Positions 55,740 through 64,000 of a DNA stretch of 64,000 nt are shown here, one piece after another. The number at the start of each line of letters is the position of its first letter. The first letter of the stretch is position 1. Source of the DNA: Aurelia coerulea (taxonomy: Eukaryota > Cnidaria > Scyphozoa > Semaeostomeae > Ulmaridae); the NCBI GenBank assembly GCA_039566865.1, contig CM076959.1, positions 4,509,501 to 4,573,500 on the forward strand, given 5' to 3'. The notes under the pieces were generated by a model. The model was not told where the DNA came from. It saw only the letters and a list, made by a program, of their open reading frames with translations, and made no database searches. The translations under genes and the position numbers were made by a program.

Positions 55740-56099
55740 AAAAATTGATTTTGAGATTACTATTAAGTTTATTGTTGCTGCCTATTGCAGTTTGCTGCTT
55801 CGTTTTGTTATGTTAATCTAGGGGGGGGGGGCTCCACTATCCGGTCACACAGGGATTTGCATCAGTCTGTAAAATCATAAATAATTTATCATTCTGGCGC
55901 ATACACACCAGTGTGATCCGATAGTGAAGTCTCCCCTATTATTATTGTTTCAGTTCACGTTCGATTGCAAATTTCTGTTTCGTTCTTATAGTTTATTAGT
56001 TGATGTTAAATGGTAAGAAAACAAAGTAGGTGTACATTCGTCACTTTTCTAGAACTGCCAATTCCAAATAATTCCAGAAATTCCAAGTAATTACAAATT

Positions 56100-56205
56100 G
56101 AAACCTTTAACCCGAAACCTTAAACCCGAAACCTTAAACCCGAAACCTTAAACCCGAACCTTGAACCCGAAACCTTGAACCCGAGACCTGAACCCGAAAC
56201 CCGGA
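56100..56205 (+). repeat. Minisatellite, unit aaccttaaacccga (~13-14 bp)
   Basis: Seven or so variants of aaccttaaacccga / aaccttgaacccga, next to the stop codon of the small Harbinger-like ORF. Copies at 58462-58567 and 61344-61449. Its superficial likeness to telomere repeats is rejected: the unit is long and variable. Confidence 0.85.
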
Positions 56206-56211
56206 AAAAAG

Positions 56212-56469
56212 TTAGTCCGTTCCGTTAAAGCATCTAAGCTCATCAGGGAAGTTGAAGACACCTAACAAGTTGTAGATGTCATCTTTCCAGAATCTAAACT
56301 CTGCCTTGCATTCATTCTCTTCTAGCTGTTCCAGGTCGAACCTCTCATAGTTCCAGTACGGAAAACGAGGATTTCTTGGCCTGTCTTCGTCATGCAGCAA
56401 CAGTAGCTCTTCATCATTCAATGCACCATCGTTGTGAAGCGCAAACAAGAGGTCTCTGTTGTTCGCCAT
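56212..56469 (-). CDS. Harbinger transposase-like N-terminal ORF, copy 1
   Basis: 85 codons from ATG at 56469. Acidic start (DEELLLLHDEDRPRNPRFPYW), then ECKAEFRFWKDDIYNLLGVFNFPDELRCFNGTD. The segment CKAEFRF-x-K-DDIYNLL-x5-F-PD resembles the first domain of Harbinger transposases. The frame ends at TGA/TAA beside the minisatellite, before any catalytic motif, so it is a truncated relic or an orphan exon. Copies: 58573-58833 (86 codons, one inserted codon) and 61454-61711. Confidence 0.55.
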   Translation of the reverse strand: MANNRDLLFALHNDGALNDEELLLLHDEDRPRNPRFPYWNYERFDLEQLEENECKAEFRFWKDDIYNLLGVFNFPDELRCFNGTD

Positions 56470-56961
56470 GTTGATTAAAGCTTTTTGAAATGTGGCGCCA
56501 AATAGTCACCGTAGTCTTAGCGGATCGTATCAAAACACTTGGCCCGCAAAGACTACGCAGCTGCGCTAGTGCCATGCCTCTCACCGTCGTGGTAGTGGGC
56601 TGCATTGTGCAATCGTAAGTTCGCTATTACTCAATACCTTACGAGCATGATAAAACAGGAAACAAGTGAAAGTACATGTATTTTTAATAAGAAAGTAGGA
56701 ATTTGTTGCAATTCACTCTGAATCACTCTGAACAAGCCACCAAACAAACTTCAAAAGACAATGGATGAACGATGGATAATTGGTGACACAAGCGAGTTTA
56801 TGGATTTGTTTACTGTTTAACGACGGACCCCCTTTAATTGATGTTATTGACAATCATTGATAACATACATACACATATGGCTAATCTATGTGACCTATCT
56901 ATAAATAACCCTTTTTTGTTGCAACATTTTTCTCCAGGATTTCTGAAAAGAAATGAGAAAC

Positions 56962-57303
56962 TTAAGAAACTTTCAGCCCAAAAATTATAAGTTTCATAGA
57001 TATAAGAAACCTTTCAGGCTGAGGTGGGAGGAAATTGTTTCTTAAATGAGGGGCCTTACGGTTTATCCAGTCTTCAATGAACTTTTCAATTTTCTGATGT
57101 TTTCGTATCAGTTTTAAGGACATCAAAATTATGTTTGCCATGTTTCCTGTAATTAATGCATCAGGCACAAATGGTGAGTAGATGCTACAGTGATACTCGT
57201 ATACGTCGGACTCGCAGAAGGCAAGGTCTTTATGATTAACAACAAATATCTGTCCCATAAGTCGTTCATGGGATCCCTTTGGAGTCCCGTGAGGTGATGA
57301 CAT
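56962..57303 (-). CDS. Unknown 113-residue ORF, copy 2
   Basis: Same as 54640-54981 with a few substitutions (SHERLMGQIF in place of SHEPLMGQIF; RNNFLPPQ in place of RNHFLPPQ). The full-length frame is kept. No known family. Confidence 0.4.
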   Translation of the reverse strand: MSSPHGTPKGSHERLMGQIFVVNHKDLAFCESDVYEYHCSIYSPFVPDALITGNMANIILMSLKLIRKHQKIEKFIEDWINRKAPHLRNNFLPPQPERFLISMKLIIFGLKVS

Positions 57304-58572
57304 TGTACCGTATAAGTTGGATTTGATCGTAGACTATGGATGCAATCGAAAAGTTCTCTTTTTGATGAGAACAAACTTGGGTTAAAATGGAATTAAGAAT
57401 AATTTAATAATAGCCTCTACTATTCCTGGGTCCTTATAAAGGCGTTAACCTTCGCACGAGTCGGAAAGTTGGATCACATAAGTCGAATTAATTTTCTCTA
57501 ACCGAAGTCAATTTCGCGAGCTTGACCAAAACATTATTTTGTTCCCTGCTTTAGTACCCGACTGATGAAGCAATACAAGAATCCCGCCAATACAAGAATG
57601 GCACATTTCCCGCAGTTTTCCCGTTGCCTTGTACAATACGACGAGGTGTGTATCACTCTGTAAAAATGTCGTACACCCTTGGCAAAAATCCTTTTGTTTT
57701 CAAGAAAAATCCCTGAAAATCCCCAAGAATCCTATTGTTTTAAAAAATCTCATACGCCATTTCTGGAGAGTGATACACCCCTCGTAATACGATACAAGGA
57801 CGCGTTTTTGTCACCACAGCAACTGATTGAGCCTGTGAGATTTACAATAAACTTAAGCGACATAACCATACCAAAATACGTTTGACTAACTGATATAAGT
57901 CAAAATTAAAAGCAATCAGGTAATAAAACTCATACTAACCGGTTTTGTAGTAGTACAGGAAAATATAAAGCCCTTGGTCCTATTGCATAGACCTCGCAAG
58001 CTCGGTCTGTACTTTTAAGACCTCGGGTTTCATATTTTGCTGTGCAACACAAAACCGGTTAGAAAAATTGATTTTGAGATTATTATTAAGTTTATTGTTG
58101 CTGCCTATTGCAGTTTGCTGCTTCGTTTTGTTATGTTAATCTAGGGGGGGGGGGGGGGGCTCCACTATCCGGTCACACGGGGATTTGCATCAGTAGTTTA
58201 TTTTATGGAAAAGGTGTTTTGCGTTAACTGTAAAATCATAAATCATTTATCATTCTGGCGCATACACACCAGTGTGATCCGATAGTGAAGTCTCCCCTAT
58301 TATTATTGTTTCAGTTCACGTTCGATTGCAAATTTCTGTTTCGTTCTTATAGTTTATTAGTTGATGTTAAATGGTAAGAAAACAAAGTAGGTGTACATTC
58401 GTCACTTTTCTAGAACTGCCAATTCCAAATAATTCCAGAAATTCCAAGTAATTACAAATTGAAACCTTGAACCCGAAACCTTAAACCCGAAACCTTAAAC
58501 CCGAAACCTTAAACCCGAACCTTGAACCCGAAACCTTGAACCCGAGACCTGAACCCGAAACCCGGAAAAAAG

Positions 58573-58833
58573 TTAGTCTGTTCCGTTATAGCATCTAAGC
58601 TCATCAGGGAAGTTGAAGAAACCTAACAAGTTGTAGATGTCATCTTTCCAGAATGATCTAAACTCTGCCTTGCATTCATCCTCTTCTAGCTGTTCCAGGT
58701 CGAACCTCTCATAGTTCCAGTACGCAAAACGAGGATTTCTTGGCCTGTCTTCGTCATGCAGCAACAGTAGCTCTTCATCATTCAATGCACCATCGTTGTG
58801 AAGCGCAAACAAGAGGTCTCTGTTGTTCGCCAT
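58573..58833 (-). CDS. Harbinger transposase-like N-terminal ORF, copy 2
   Basis: 86 codons; differs from copy 1 by an inserted codon (EFRSFWKDD), PRFAYW for PRFPYW and EEDECK for EENECK. Stops beside the minisatellite. Confidence 0.55.
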   Translation of the reverse strand: MANNRDLLFALHNDGALNDEELLLLHDEDRPRNPRFAYWNYERFDLEQLEEDECKAEFRSFWKDDIYNLLGFFNFPDELRCYNGTD

Positions 58834-59449
58834 GTTGATTAAAGCTTTTTGAAATGTGGCGCCAAATAGTCACCGTAGTCTTAGCGGATCGTATCAAAAC
58901 ACTTGGCCCGCAAAGACTACGCAGCTGCGCTAGTGCCATGCCTCTCACCGCCGTGGTAGTGGGCTGCATTGTGCAATCGTAAGTTCGCTATTACTCAATA
59001 CCTTACGAGCATCATAAAACAGGAAACAAGTGAAAGTACATGTATTTTTAATAAGAAAGTAGGAATTTGTTGCAATTCACTCTGAATCACTCTGAACAAG
59101 CCACCAAACAAACTTCAAAAGACAATGGATGAACGATGGATAATTGGTGACACAAGCGAGTTTATGGATTTGTTTACTGTTTAACGACGGACCCCCTTTA
59201 ATTGATGTTATTGACAATCATTGATAACATACATACACATATGGCTAATCTATGTGACCTATCTATAAATAACCCTTTTTTGTTGCAACATTTTTCTCCA
59301 GGATTTCTGAAAAGAAATCAGAAACTTAAGAAACTTTCAGCCCAAAAATTATAAGTTTCATAGATATAAGAAACCTTTCAGGCTGAGGTGGGAGGAAATG
59401 GTTTCTTAAATGAGGGGCCTTACGGTTTATCTAGTCTTCAATGAACTTT

Positions 59450-59668
59450 TCAATTTTCTGATGTTTTCGTATCAGTTTTAAGGACATCAAAATTATGTTT
59501 GCCATGTTTCAAGTAAATTAATGCATCAGGCACAAATGGTGAGTAGATGCTACAGTGATACTCGTATACGTCGGACTCGCAGAAGGCAAGGTCTTTATGA
59601 TTAACAACAAATATCTGTCCCATAAGTCGTTCATGGGATCCCTTTGGAGTCCCGTGAGGTGATGACAT
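59450..59668 (-). pseudogene. Unknown 113-residue ORF, copy 3 (disrupted)
   Basis: An indel near 59512 (caagtaaattaatgc in place of cctgtaattaatgc) shifts the frame, so the ORF is shortened to 72 codons with an altered end. The MITE at 59678 lies just upstream of its start codon. Confidence 0.5.
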
Positions 59669-59677
59669 TGTACCGTA

Positions 59678-60199
59678 CCGGGTGAGTCAAAAAAAAGTTT
59701 ACACGTTTGGCGGGCTGTGGAATAAAATGTACGTGGCCGATATCCAAACCTAAGATGTTAATCTATCAGACAAAGGTTAGCTTAGATAAGAAAATTTTGT
59801 TTGGTAAAATCACTCATCTTTAAGACCCACAAATTAGAAAAATGCCTGTAAAGGGTTTGTATGGGAATCGAGAATTCCACATTCCATTCTGGCCCAAGGT
59901 TTATTTTGCATTGAAATTTTAAATTCAATTCAACAGTCAGTTTCAGAAATAGAATTTTGATTTCAATAGCAAGTAAATCACGGACCAGAATGGAAGGTGG
60001 AATTCTCGATTCCCATACAAACCCCTTACAGGCATTTTTCTAATTCTTGGGTCTTAAATATGAATGATTTTACCAAACAAAATTTTCTCATCTAAGTTAA
60101 CCTTTGACTGATAGATTAAAATTTTAGTTTTGAATATCAGCCACATACTTGTTATTCCACAGCCCACCAAACGTGTAAACTTTTTTTTGACTCACCCGT
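59678..60199. mobile_element. TA-type MITE, CCGGGTGAGTCAA family, copy 2
   Basis: The tips ccgggtgagtcaaaaaaaag and complement are followed by an arm tttacacgtttggcgggctg; arms are inverted over most of the element (e.g. ccttacaggcatttttctaat against ggaaaatgcctgtaaagg-like sequence). TA is duplicated (59676-59677 and 60200-60201). Copies 1 and 2 of the tandem unit show the empty site (accgtataag), so its insertion is younger than the triplication. Confidence 0.92.
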
Positions 60200-61453
60200 T
60201 ATAAGTTGGATTTGATCGTAGACTATGGATGCAATCGAAAAGTTCTCTTTTGATGAGAACTAACTTGGGTTAAAATGGAATTAAGAATAATTTAATAATA
60301 GCCTCTACTATTCCTGGGTCCTTATAAAGGCGTTAACCTTCGCACGAGTCGGAAAGTTGGATCACATAAGTCGAATTAATTTTCTCTAACCGAAGTCAAT
60401 TTCGCGAGCTTGACCAAAACATTATTTTGTTCCCTGCTTTAGTACCCGACTGATGAAGCAATACAAGAATCCCGCCAATACAAGAATGGCACATTTCCCG
60501 CAGTTTTCCCGTTGCCTTGTACAATACGACGAGGTGTGTATCACTCTGTAAAAATGTCGTACACCCTTAGCAAAAATCCTTTTGTTTTCAAGAAAAATCC
60601 CTGAAAATCCCCAAGAATCCTATTGTTTTAAAAAATCTCATACGCCATTTCTGGAGAGTGATACACCCCTCGTAATACGATACAAGGACGCGTTTTTGTC
60701 ACCACAGCAACTGATTGAGCCTGTGAGATTTACAATAAACTTAAGCGACATAACCATACCAAAATACGTTTGACTAACTGATATAAGTCAAAATTAAAAG
60801 CAATCAGGTAATAAAACTCATACTAACCGGTTTTGTAGTAGTACAGGAAAATATAAAGCCCTTGGTCCTATTGCATAGACCTCGCAAGCTCGGTCTGTAC
60901 TTTTAAGACCTCGGGTTTCATATTTTGCTGTGCAACACAAAACCGGTTAGAAAAATTGATTTTGAGATTACTATTAAGTTTATTGTTGCTGCCTATTGCA
61001 GTTTGCTGCTTCGTTTTGTTATGTTAATCTAGGGGGGGGGCTCCACTATCCGGTCACACGGGGATTTGCATCAGTAGTTTATTTTATGGAAAAGGTGTTT
61101 TGCGTTAACTGTAAAATCATAAATCATTTATCATTCTGGCGCATACACACCAGTGTGATCCGATAGTGAAGTCTCCCCTATTATTATTGTTTCAGTTCAC
61201 GTTCGATTGCAAATTTCTGTTTCGTTCTTATAGTTTATTAGTTGATGTTAAATGGTAAGAAAACAAAGTAGGTGTACATTCGTCACTTTTCTAGAACTGC
61301 CAATTCCAAATAATTCCAGAAATTCCAAGTAATTACAAATTGAAACATTTAACCCGAAACCTTAAACCCGAAACCTTAAACCCGAAACCTTAAACCCGAA
61401 CCTTGAACCCGAAACCTTGAACCCGAGACCTGAACCCGAAACCCGGAAAAAAG

Positions 61454-61711
61454 TTAGTCCGTTCCGTTATAGCATCTAAGCTCATCAGGGAAGTTGAAGA
61501 CACCTAACAAGTTGTAGATGTCATCTTTCCAGAATCTAAACTCTGCCTTGCATTCATTCTCTTCTAGCTGTTCCAGGTCGAACCTCTCATAGTTCCAGTA
61601 CGGAAAACGAGGATTTCTTGGCCTGTCTTCGTCATGCAGCAACAGTAGCTCTTCATCATTCAATGCACCATCGTTGTGAAGCGCAAACAAGAGGTCTCTG
61701 TTGTTCGCCAT
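61454..61711 (-). CDS. Harbinger transposase-like N-terminal ORF, copy 3
   Basis: 85 codons, nearly identical to copy 1 (PYWNYERF..., EENECK, without the extra codon of copy 2) apart from RCYNGTD for RCFNGTD. On this ORF copy 3 pairs with copy 1, whereas on the larger indels it pairs with copy 2, a mosaic pattern that suggests unequal crossing over or gene conversion. Confidence 0.55.
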   Translation of the reverse strand: MANNRDLLFALHNDGALNDEELLLLHDEDRPRNPRFPYWNYERFDLEQLEENECKAEFRFWKDDIYNLLGVFNFPDELRCYNGTD

Positions 61712-61939
61712 GTTGATTAAAGCTTTTTGAAATGTGGCGCCAAATAGTCACCATAGTCTTAGCGGATCGTATCAAAACACTTGGCCCGCAAAGACTACGC
61801 AGCTGCGCTAGTGCCATGCCTCTCACCGTCGTGGTAGTGGGCTGCATTGTGCAATCGTAAGTTCGCTATTACTCAATACCTTACGAGCATCATAAAACAG
61901 GAAACAAGTGAAAGTACATGTATTTTTAATAAGAAAGTA

Positions 61940-62690
61940 GGAATTTGGCCCCGTACTGGAAGTTTATCAAAATTATCAAAATTTGAGTACTCAGAGTTTC
62001 TTACGAGTTTCTTAAAGGTTCCATAACAATTATCATGCTCATTAACTGCGGCCTCCGGAAAATTTCAAAATAATGTTTTTCTACTTAAGTGCCTTACGAG
62101 TAACATGATACGGGAAACAAGTGAAAATAAAATAAAAATATGTGAAGGATTTCCTTTATCAAAAAAGGTCCTTAGCTTTTATTCTCCCAGTACTATTGGA
62201 GTTGCGATTAGCCTGCGTGCAGACTCTACTGATTTCTTTTCAGAGAGACAGAGAGGTTTCTCCTCCAGTAGAGTCTGCGCATCAGCGACCAAATCCTTGT
62301 TCTCAGTTTATGAGAAACGCTAAACCTTTCCTGATTGGTTGAAGCCTTCCCTTTTCTTTGAGTAGCGTCTGGTCTTTGTTGGAGTCTTCTGATATTGGAT
62401 TGGTATATGCATGAACAAAGTTAGCCAAATAAAAGCCAAAGAAACCTTTTGTGTATGGGTGCTTTGTCTATCCTATTTATAGGCAGCTCTATTGAATCTA
62501 ATTCAATGAGTTAGTTCCTCAATCCTGCGAACCGCACGTGACCTAGAACAAGGATGTGGTCGCTGATGCGCAGACTCTACTTGAGGGGAAACCTCTCTGA
62601 AAAAAATCAGTAGAGTCTGCACGCAGGCTAAGTTGCGATCAGAAAGTTGAGTTTCTTACGGGCAGTTTCTTATAAAAAAATACGTGTATT
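61940..62690. repeat. Repeat of the ACAGGAAACAAGTGA family, hit by a MULE foldback
   Basis: Arms: gtaggaatttggccccgtactggaagtt...gaaaatttcaaaataatgttttt...gatacgggaaacaagtgaaaataaa, and after the MULE foldback cttacgggcagtttcttataaaaaaatacgtg. Same blocks as 6438-6945 and 37200-37880. It joins the end of tandem copy 3, so the array edge may have recombined with this repeat. Confidence 0.6.
62209..62630. mobile_element. MULE-type foldback MITE, copy 2 (family TAGCCTGCGTGCAGAC)
   Basis: 422 bp, flanked by the perfect 9-bp duplication agttgcgat (62200-62208 and 62631-62639). Same tips and same core as 670-1082 but in the opposite orientation; the core is ~90% identical by eye (for example tgatattggattggtatatgcatgaacaaag). 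Confidence 0.92.
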
Positions 62691-62754
62691 ACTTTAAACA
62701 AAGTTTTATCTGCATACTAACCGCATCTTCTCGTTGTTCCAGTTCAATCCCGCA

Positions 62755-62945
62755 CTGTAACTTTTTTAAACTTGCATTTTCGTGAAGATTGCAACAAGAT
62801 GCCAAAGTGATTTTTATTGAGAGGTATTTTCCCACATTGGATGGCCTTCTCGTGATATGCCTGGTAGGCTGCGCTGATCGTTTCTGAACACGATTCTCCT
62901 TCAACAAACAAGGACCGAATAATCTCCTTGTGATTGCTGTCAGAA
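62755..62945 (-). pseudogene. Exon-like fragment, winged-helix-like, unknown
   Basis: An acceptor-like ctttttttctgacag (minus strand) precedes a frame that reads NHKEIIRSLFVEGESC, ISAAYQAYHEKAIQCGKIPLNKNHFGILLQ. The pattern AYQAYHEKA...PL-x-KN-x-FG resembles the winged-helix segment found near the end of primase/helicase (D5-like) and RFX-type proteins. It meets a TGA near 62757. A gtaaga donor at about 63204 on the same strand could end an upstream exon. Suggestive only. Confidence 0.3.
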
Positions 62946-62949
62946 AAAA

Positions 62950-64000
62950 GAGATAGTACTAACTTGGAGTTTCATTTGCGTACATGTATCAGGCAAATGA
63001 ATCGTATCTGTAACCTCGTCGTAATTAGGAAATCTCCTTACATATTGTCGTGCCAGAGTTGGCTTATAGGCCTATTCACTGTCAGAGTCAACATCACTAA
63101 ATGTAATTGGAAAATATCGAATGGACAATAATTTCTAATTTTTAGTCTCTAGTTTCTTTCTTTATCATCAATCTATTTATTAACAACCGAAAAGCAGTAT
63201 CTTACCTGCACAAAGCTCCATTTCTTTATCCTGAGTTCTCCTTGTTGTTGTTGGACGCCATTATAGTTTGTAGATGATACAGTTCTTGAATTTGGCGCGC
63301 AATCCCCCTACTCGACAACGAGAACTGTCCGGACCGATTTCTAAATATGATCATGGCAGCGTTACGAGCTCTCTACTGCAGAGCTTTACTGTTGAAAGCT
63401 GTGGTGTTTTACACTGTTCCTTCCTCTTGGTTGCTCCTCCAAACGGTTTCCCTCCTGGAGGAGCATTTTACATGTGATAGGCCTAACTGTGTAAGCTGTC
63501 GCATGGTGGCTGCTTTTGCAGCGTGTTTGAATATTTTTGATTATAAGATAGCAGATGAACACCTAAGAAGAGCAAACATGGTGGTTTTATCATCTTATTG
63601 ATGCTAAGCATACTTTAATTAACAAAGGAAATAAGGTTTGTTGCGAATATTGTTGATTTTTGGGCATTTTAGGCCAAACTAGGACAAAGGCTAACATTGT
63701 ATCTTCATAGAACCCATGGTTTAAGGACCAAATATTCACGCTGTCTTTAACAGAGTCTGGCCTTGGAGCTTGAAGATTCGTGGAAAGGGGCTGGCCTTGG
63801 AGAGAAAGTGGTAACATTAAATAAGAATGGAGACCATCAACACACTGAGCAGACTTAGAGGATGCCTATCCCAAGTTGGAAGGTGCTGGTGGGTTCATGT
63901 TATAGCGGTCTGGGATGAGGAGCAATGGTGGTGCACGGTTGGAAACTATTACAATACCGTACGGAGGACACTCGGTCTGGTACTTGAAGTACGACTTCCC
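62950..64000. other. No gene supported
   Basis: Mixed-composition sequence to the window end. Short ORFs at 63274-63477 and 63347-63601 overlap in different frames and lack known motifs. The last 200 bases (from about 63815) read openly in one frame (METINTLSRLRGCLSQ...RSGMRSNGGARLETITIPY) and may belong to a transposon running out of the window; I cannot identify it. Confidence 0.4.

Larger units (their letters stand above)
54428..56735 (+). repeat. 2.3-kb tandem unit, copy 1
   Basis: The unit starts gccaccaaacaaacttc and ends in gaatcactctgaacaa before the next gccacc. Inside, in order: the 113-codon minus-strand ORF; a ctaaccggttttg hairpin at about 55611-55739; a G-run with a small foldback at 55819-55936; a minisatellite at 56100-56205; the Harbinger-like 86-codon ORF. 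It lacks ~12 bases (gttgcaacattt, near 54612) and ~30 bases (near 55868) that copies 2 and 3 have. Confidence 0.92.
56736..59099 (+). repeat. 2.3-kb tandem unit, copy 2
   Basis: 2364 bp, the most complete copy. Relative to copy 1 it has gttgcaacattt near 56926 and the ~30-base gtttattttatggaaaaggtg block near 58197. Its G-run (58146-58160) is longer. Same gene order and orientation. Confidence 0.92.
59100..61946 (+). repeat. 2.3-kb tandem unit, copy 3, carrying a MITE
   Basis: Resembles copy 2 in its indels (both extra blocks present), but contains the 522-bp MITE at 59678-60199. Without it the copy is about 2.3 kb. It ends at 61946 (taggaattt), where it switches to gccccgtactgg of the ACAGGAAACAAGTGA-type repeat instead of the usual ttgttgcaattcac. 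Confidence 0.92.

Noticed and set aside
56100..56205. Telomere-like repeats (aaccttaaacccga)
   Set aside because: Unit is 13-14 bp and irregular, present once per tandem copy next to an ORF; not TTAGGG or a known variant.
1..64000. tRNA, rRNA and other structured RNA genes
   Set aside because: No stretch with the required conserved boxes or cloverleaf was found by reading; a covariance-model scan would settle it.

Overview
This is a eukaryotic, non-coding-rich animal genome window, most like a cnidarian or another early-branching marine invertebrate. The evidence is a mixture of Ty3/gypsy, BEL/Pao, DIRS-like and CR1/L2-like elements with Harbinger, Mutator-like (MULE), pogo/mariner-type and TTAA-type DNA transposons, spliced genes with short exons, and no operons, ribosome binding sites or bacterial genes. 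The species cannot be fixed from the sequence. No intact ordinary host gene is visible. Nearly everything is mobile DNA, nested several layers deep, and many layers can be dated because target-site duplications (TSDs) and restored reading frames show what went into what.

Layout. 1-2838: decayed Ty3/gypsy pol (reverse transcriptase deleted, integrase kept), carrying a 413-bp MULE-type foldback. 2839-16725: one Harbinger transposon with 15-bp terminal repeats, a SANT/Myb-like gene at the left and a DDE transposase at the right. Its transposase is split by an 11.1-kb insert (4486-15630). That insert is made of ~577-bp direct repeats and a protein-kinase gene; the kinase is itself cut by a LINE, which is cut by a TTAA-type element. 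16901-21547: a Tudor/chromo-like gene on the minus strand, cut in frame by a 3.9-kb MULE (17231-21166) that contains a second LINE, itself containing a pogo-like MITE. 21880-23035: DIRS-like gag/RT remnant. 23380-25000: a duplicated coiled-coil exon gene of unknown kind. 25385-31000: mariner-type MITEs, a LINE 3' end and orphan exons. 31690-35255: MULE fragment, LINE fragment, BEL/Pao gag-protease fragment, a SWIM-finger transposase fragment and a second MULE. 35503-38904: pogo-like MITE holding a 2.86-kb MULE foldback with ~550-bp inverted ends. 39347-42010: Harbinger-derived MITE and large foldbacks.

42122-52815 is the centrepiece. It is a 10.7-kb element with ~335-bp terminal inverted repeats, a perfect 9-bp TSD and a long transposase gene (D, D, E residues plus a SWIM-like zinc finger and a C-terminal zinc ribbon), apparently a full-length autonomous MULE. 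53029-53889 is the C-terminal half of a paralogous transposase. 54428-61946 is a three-copy tandem array of a ~2.3-kb unit carrying two small minus-strand ORFs, one resembling a Harbinger transposase N-terminus. 62209-62630 is another copy of the first MULE foldback; the rest is anonymous.

Taken together, several MULE families sit beside one plausible autonomous source and two transposase relatives; all leave 9-bp duplications, and at least two share GGGTCA-type repeats in their ends.
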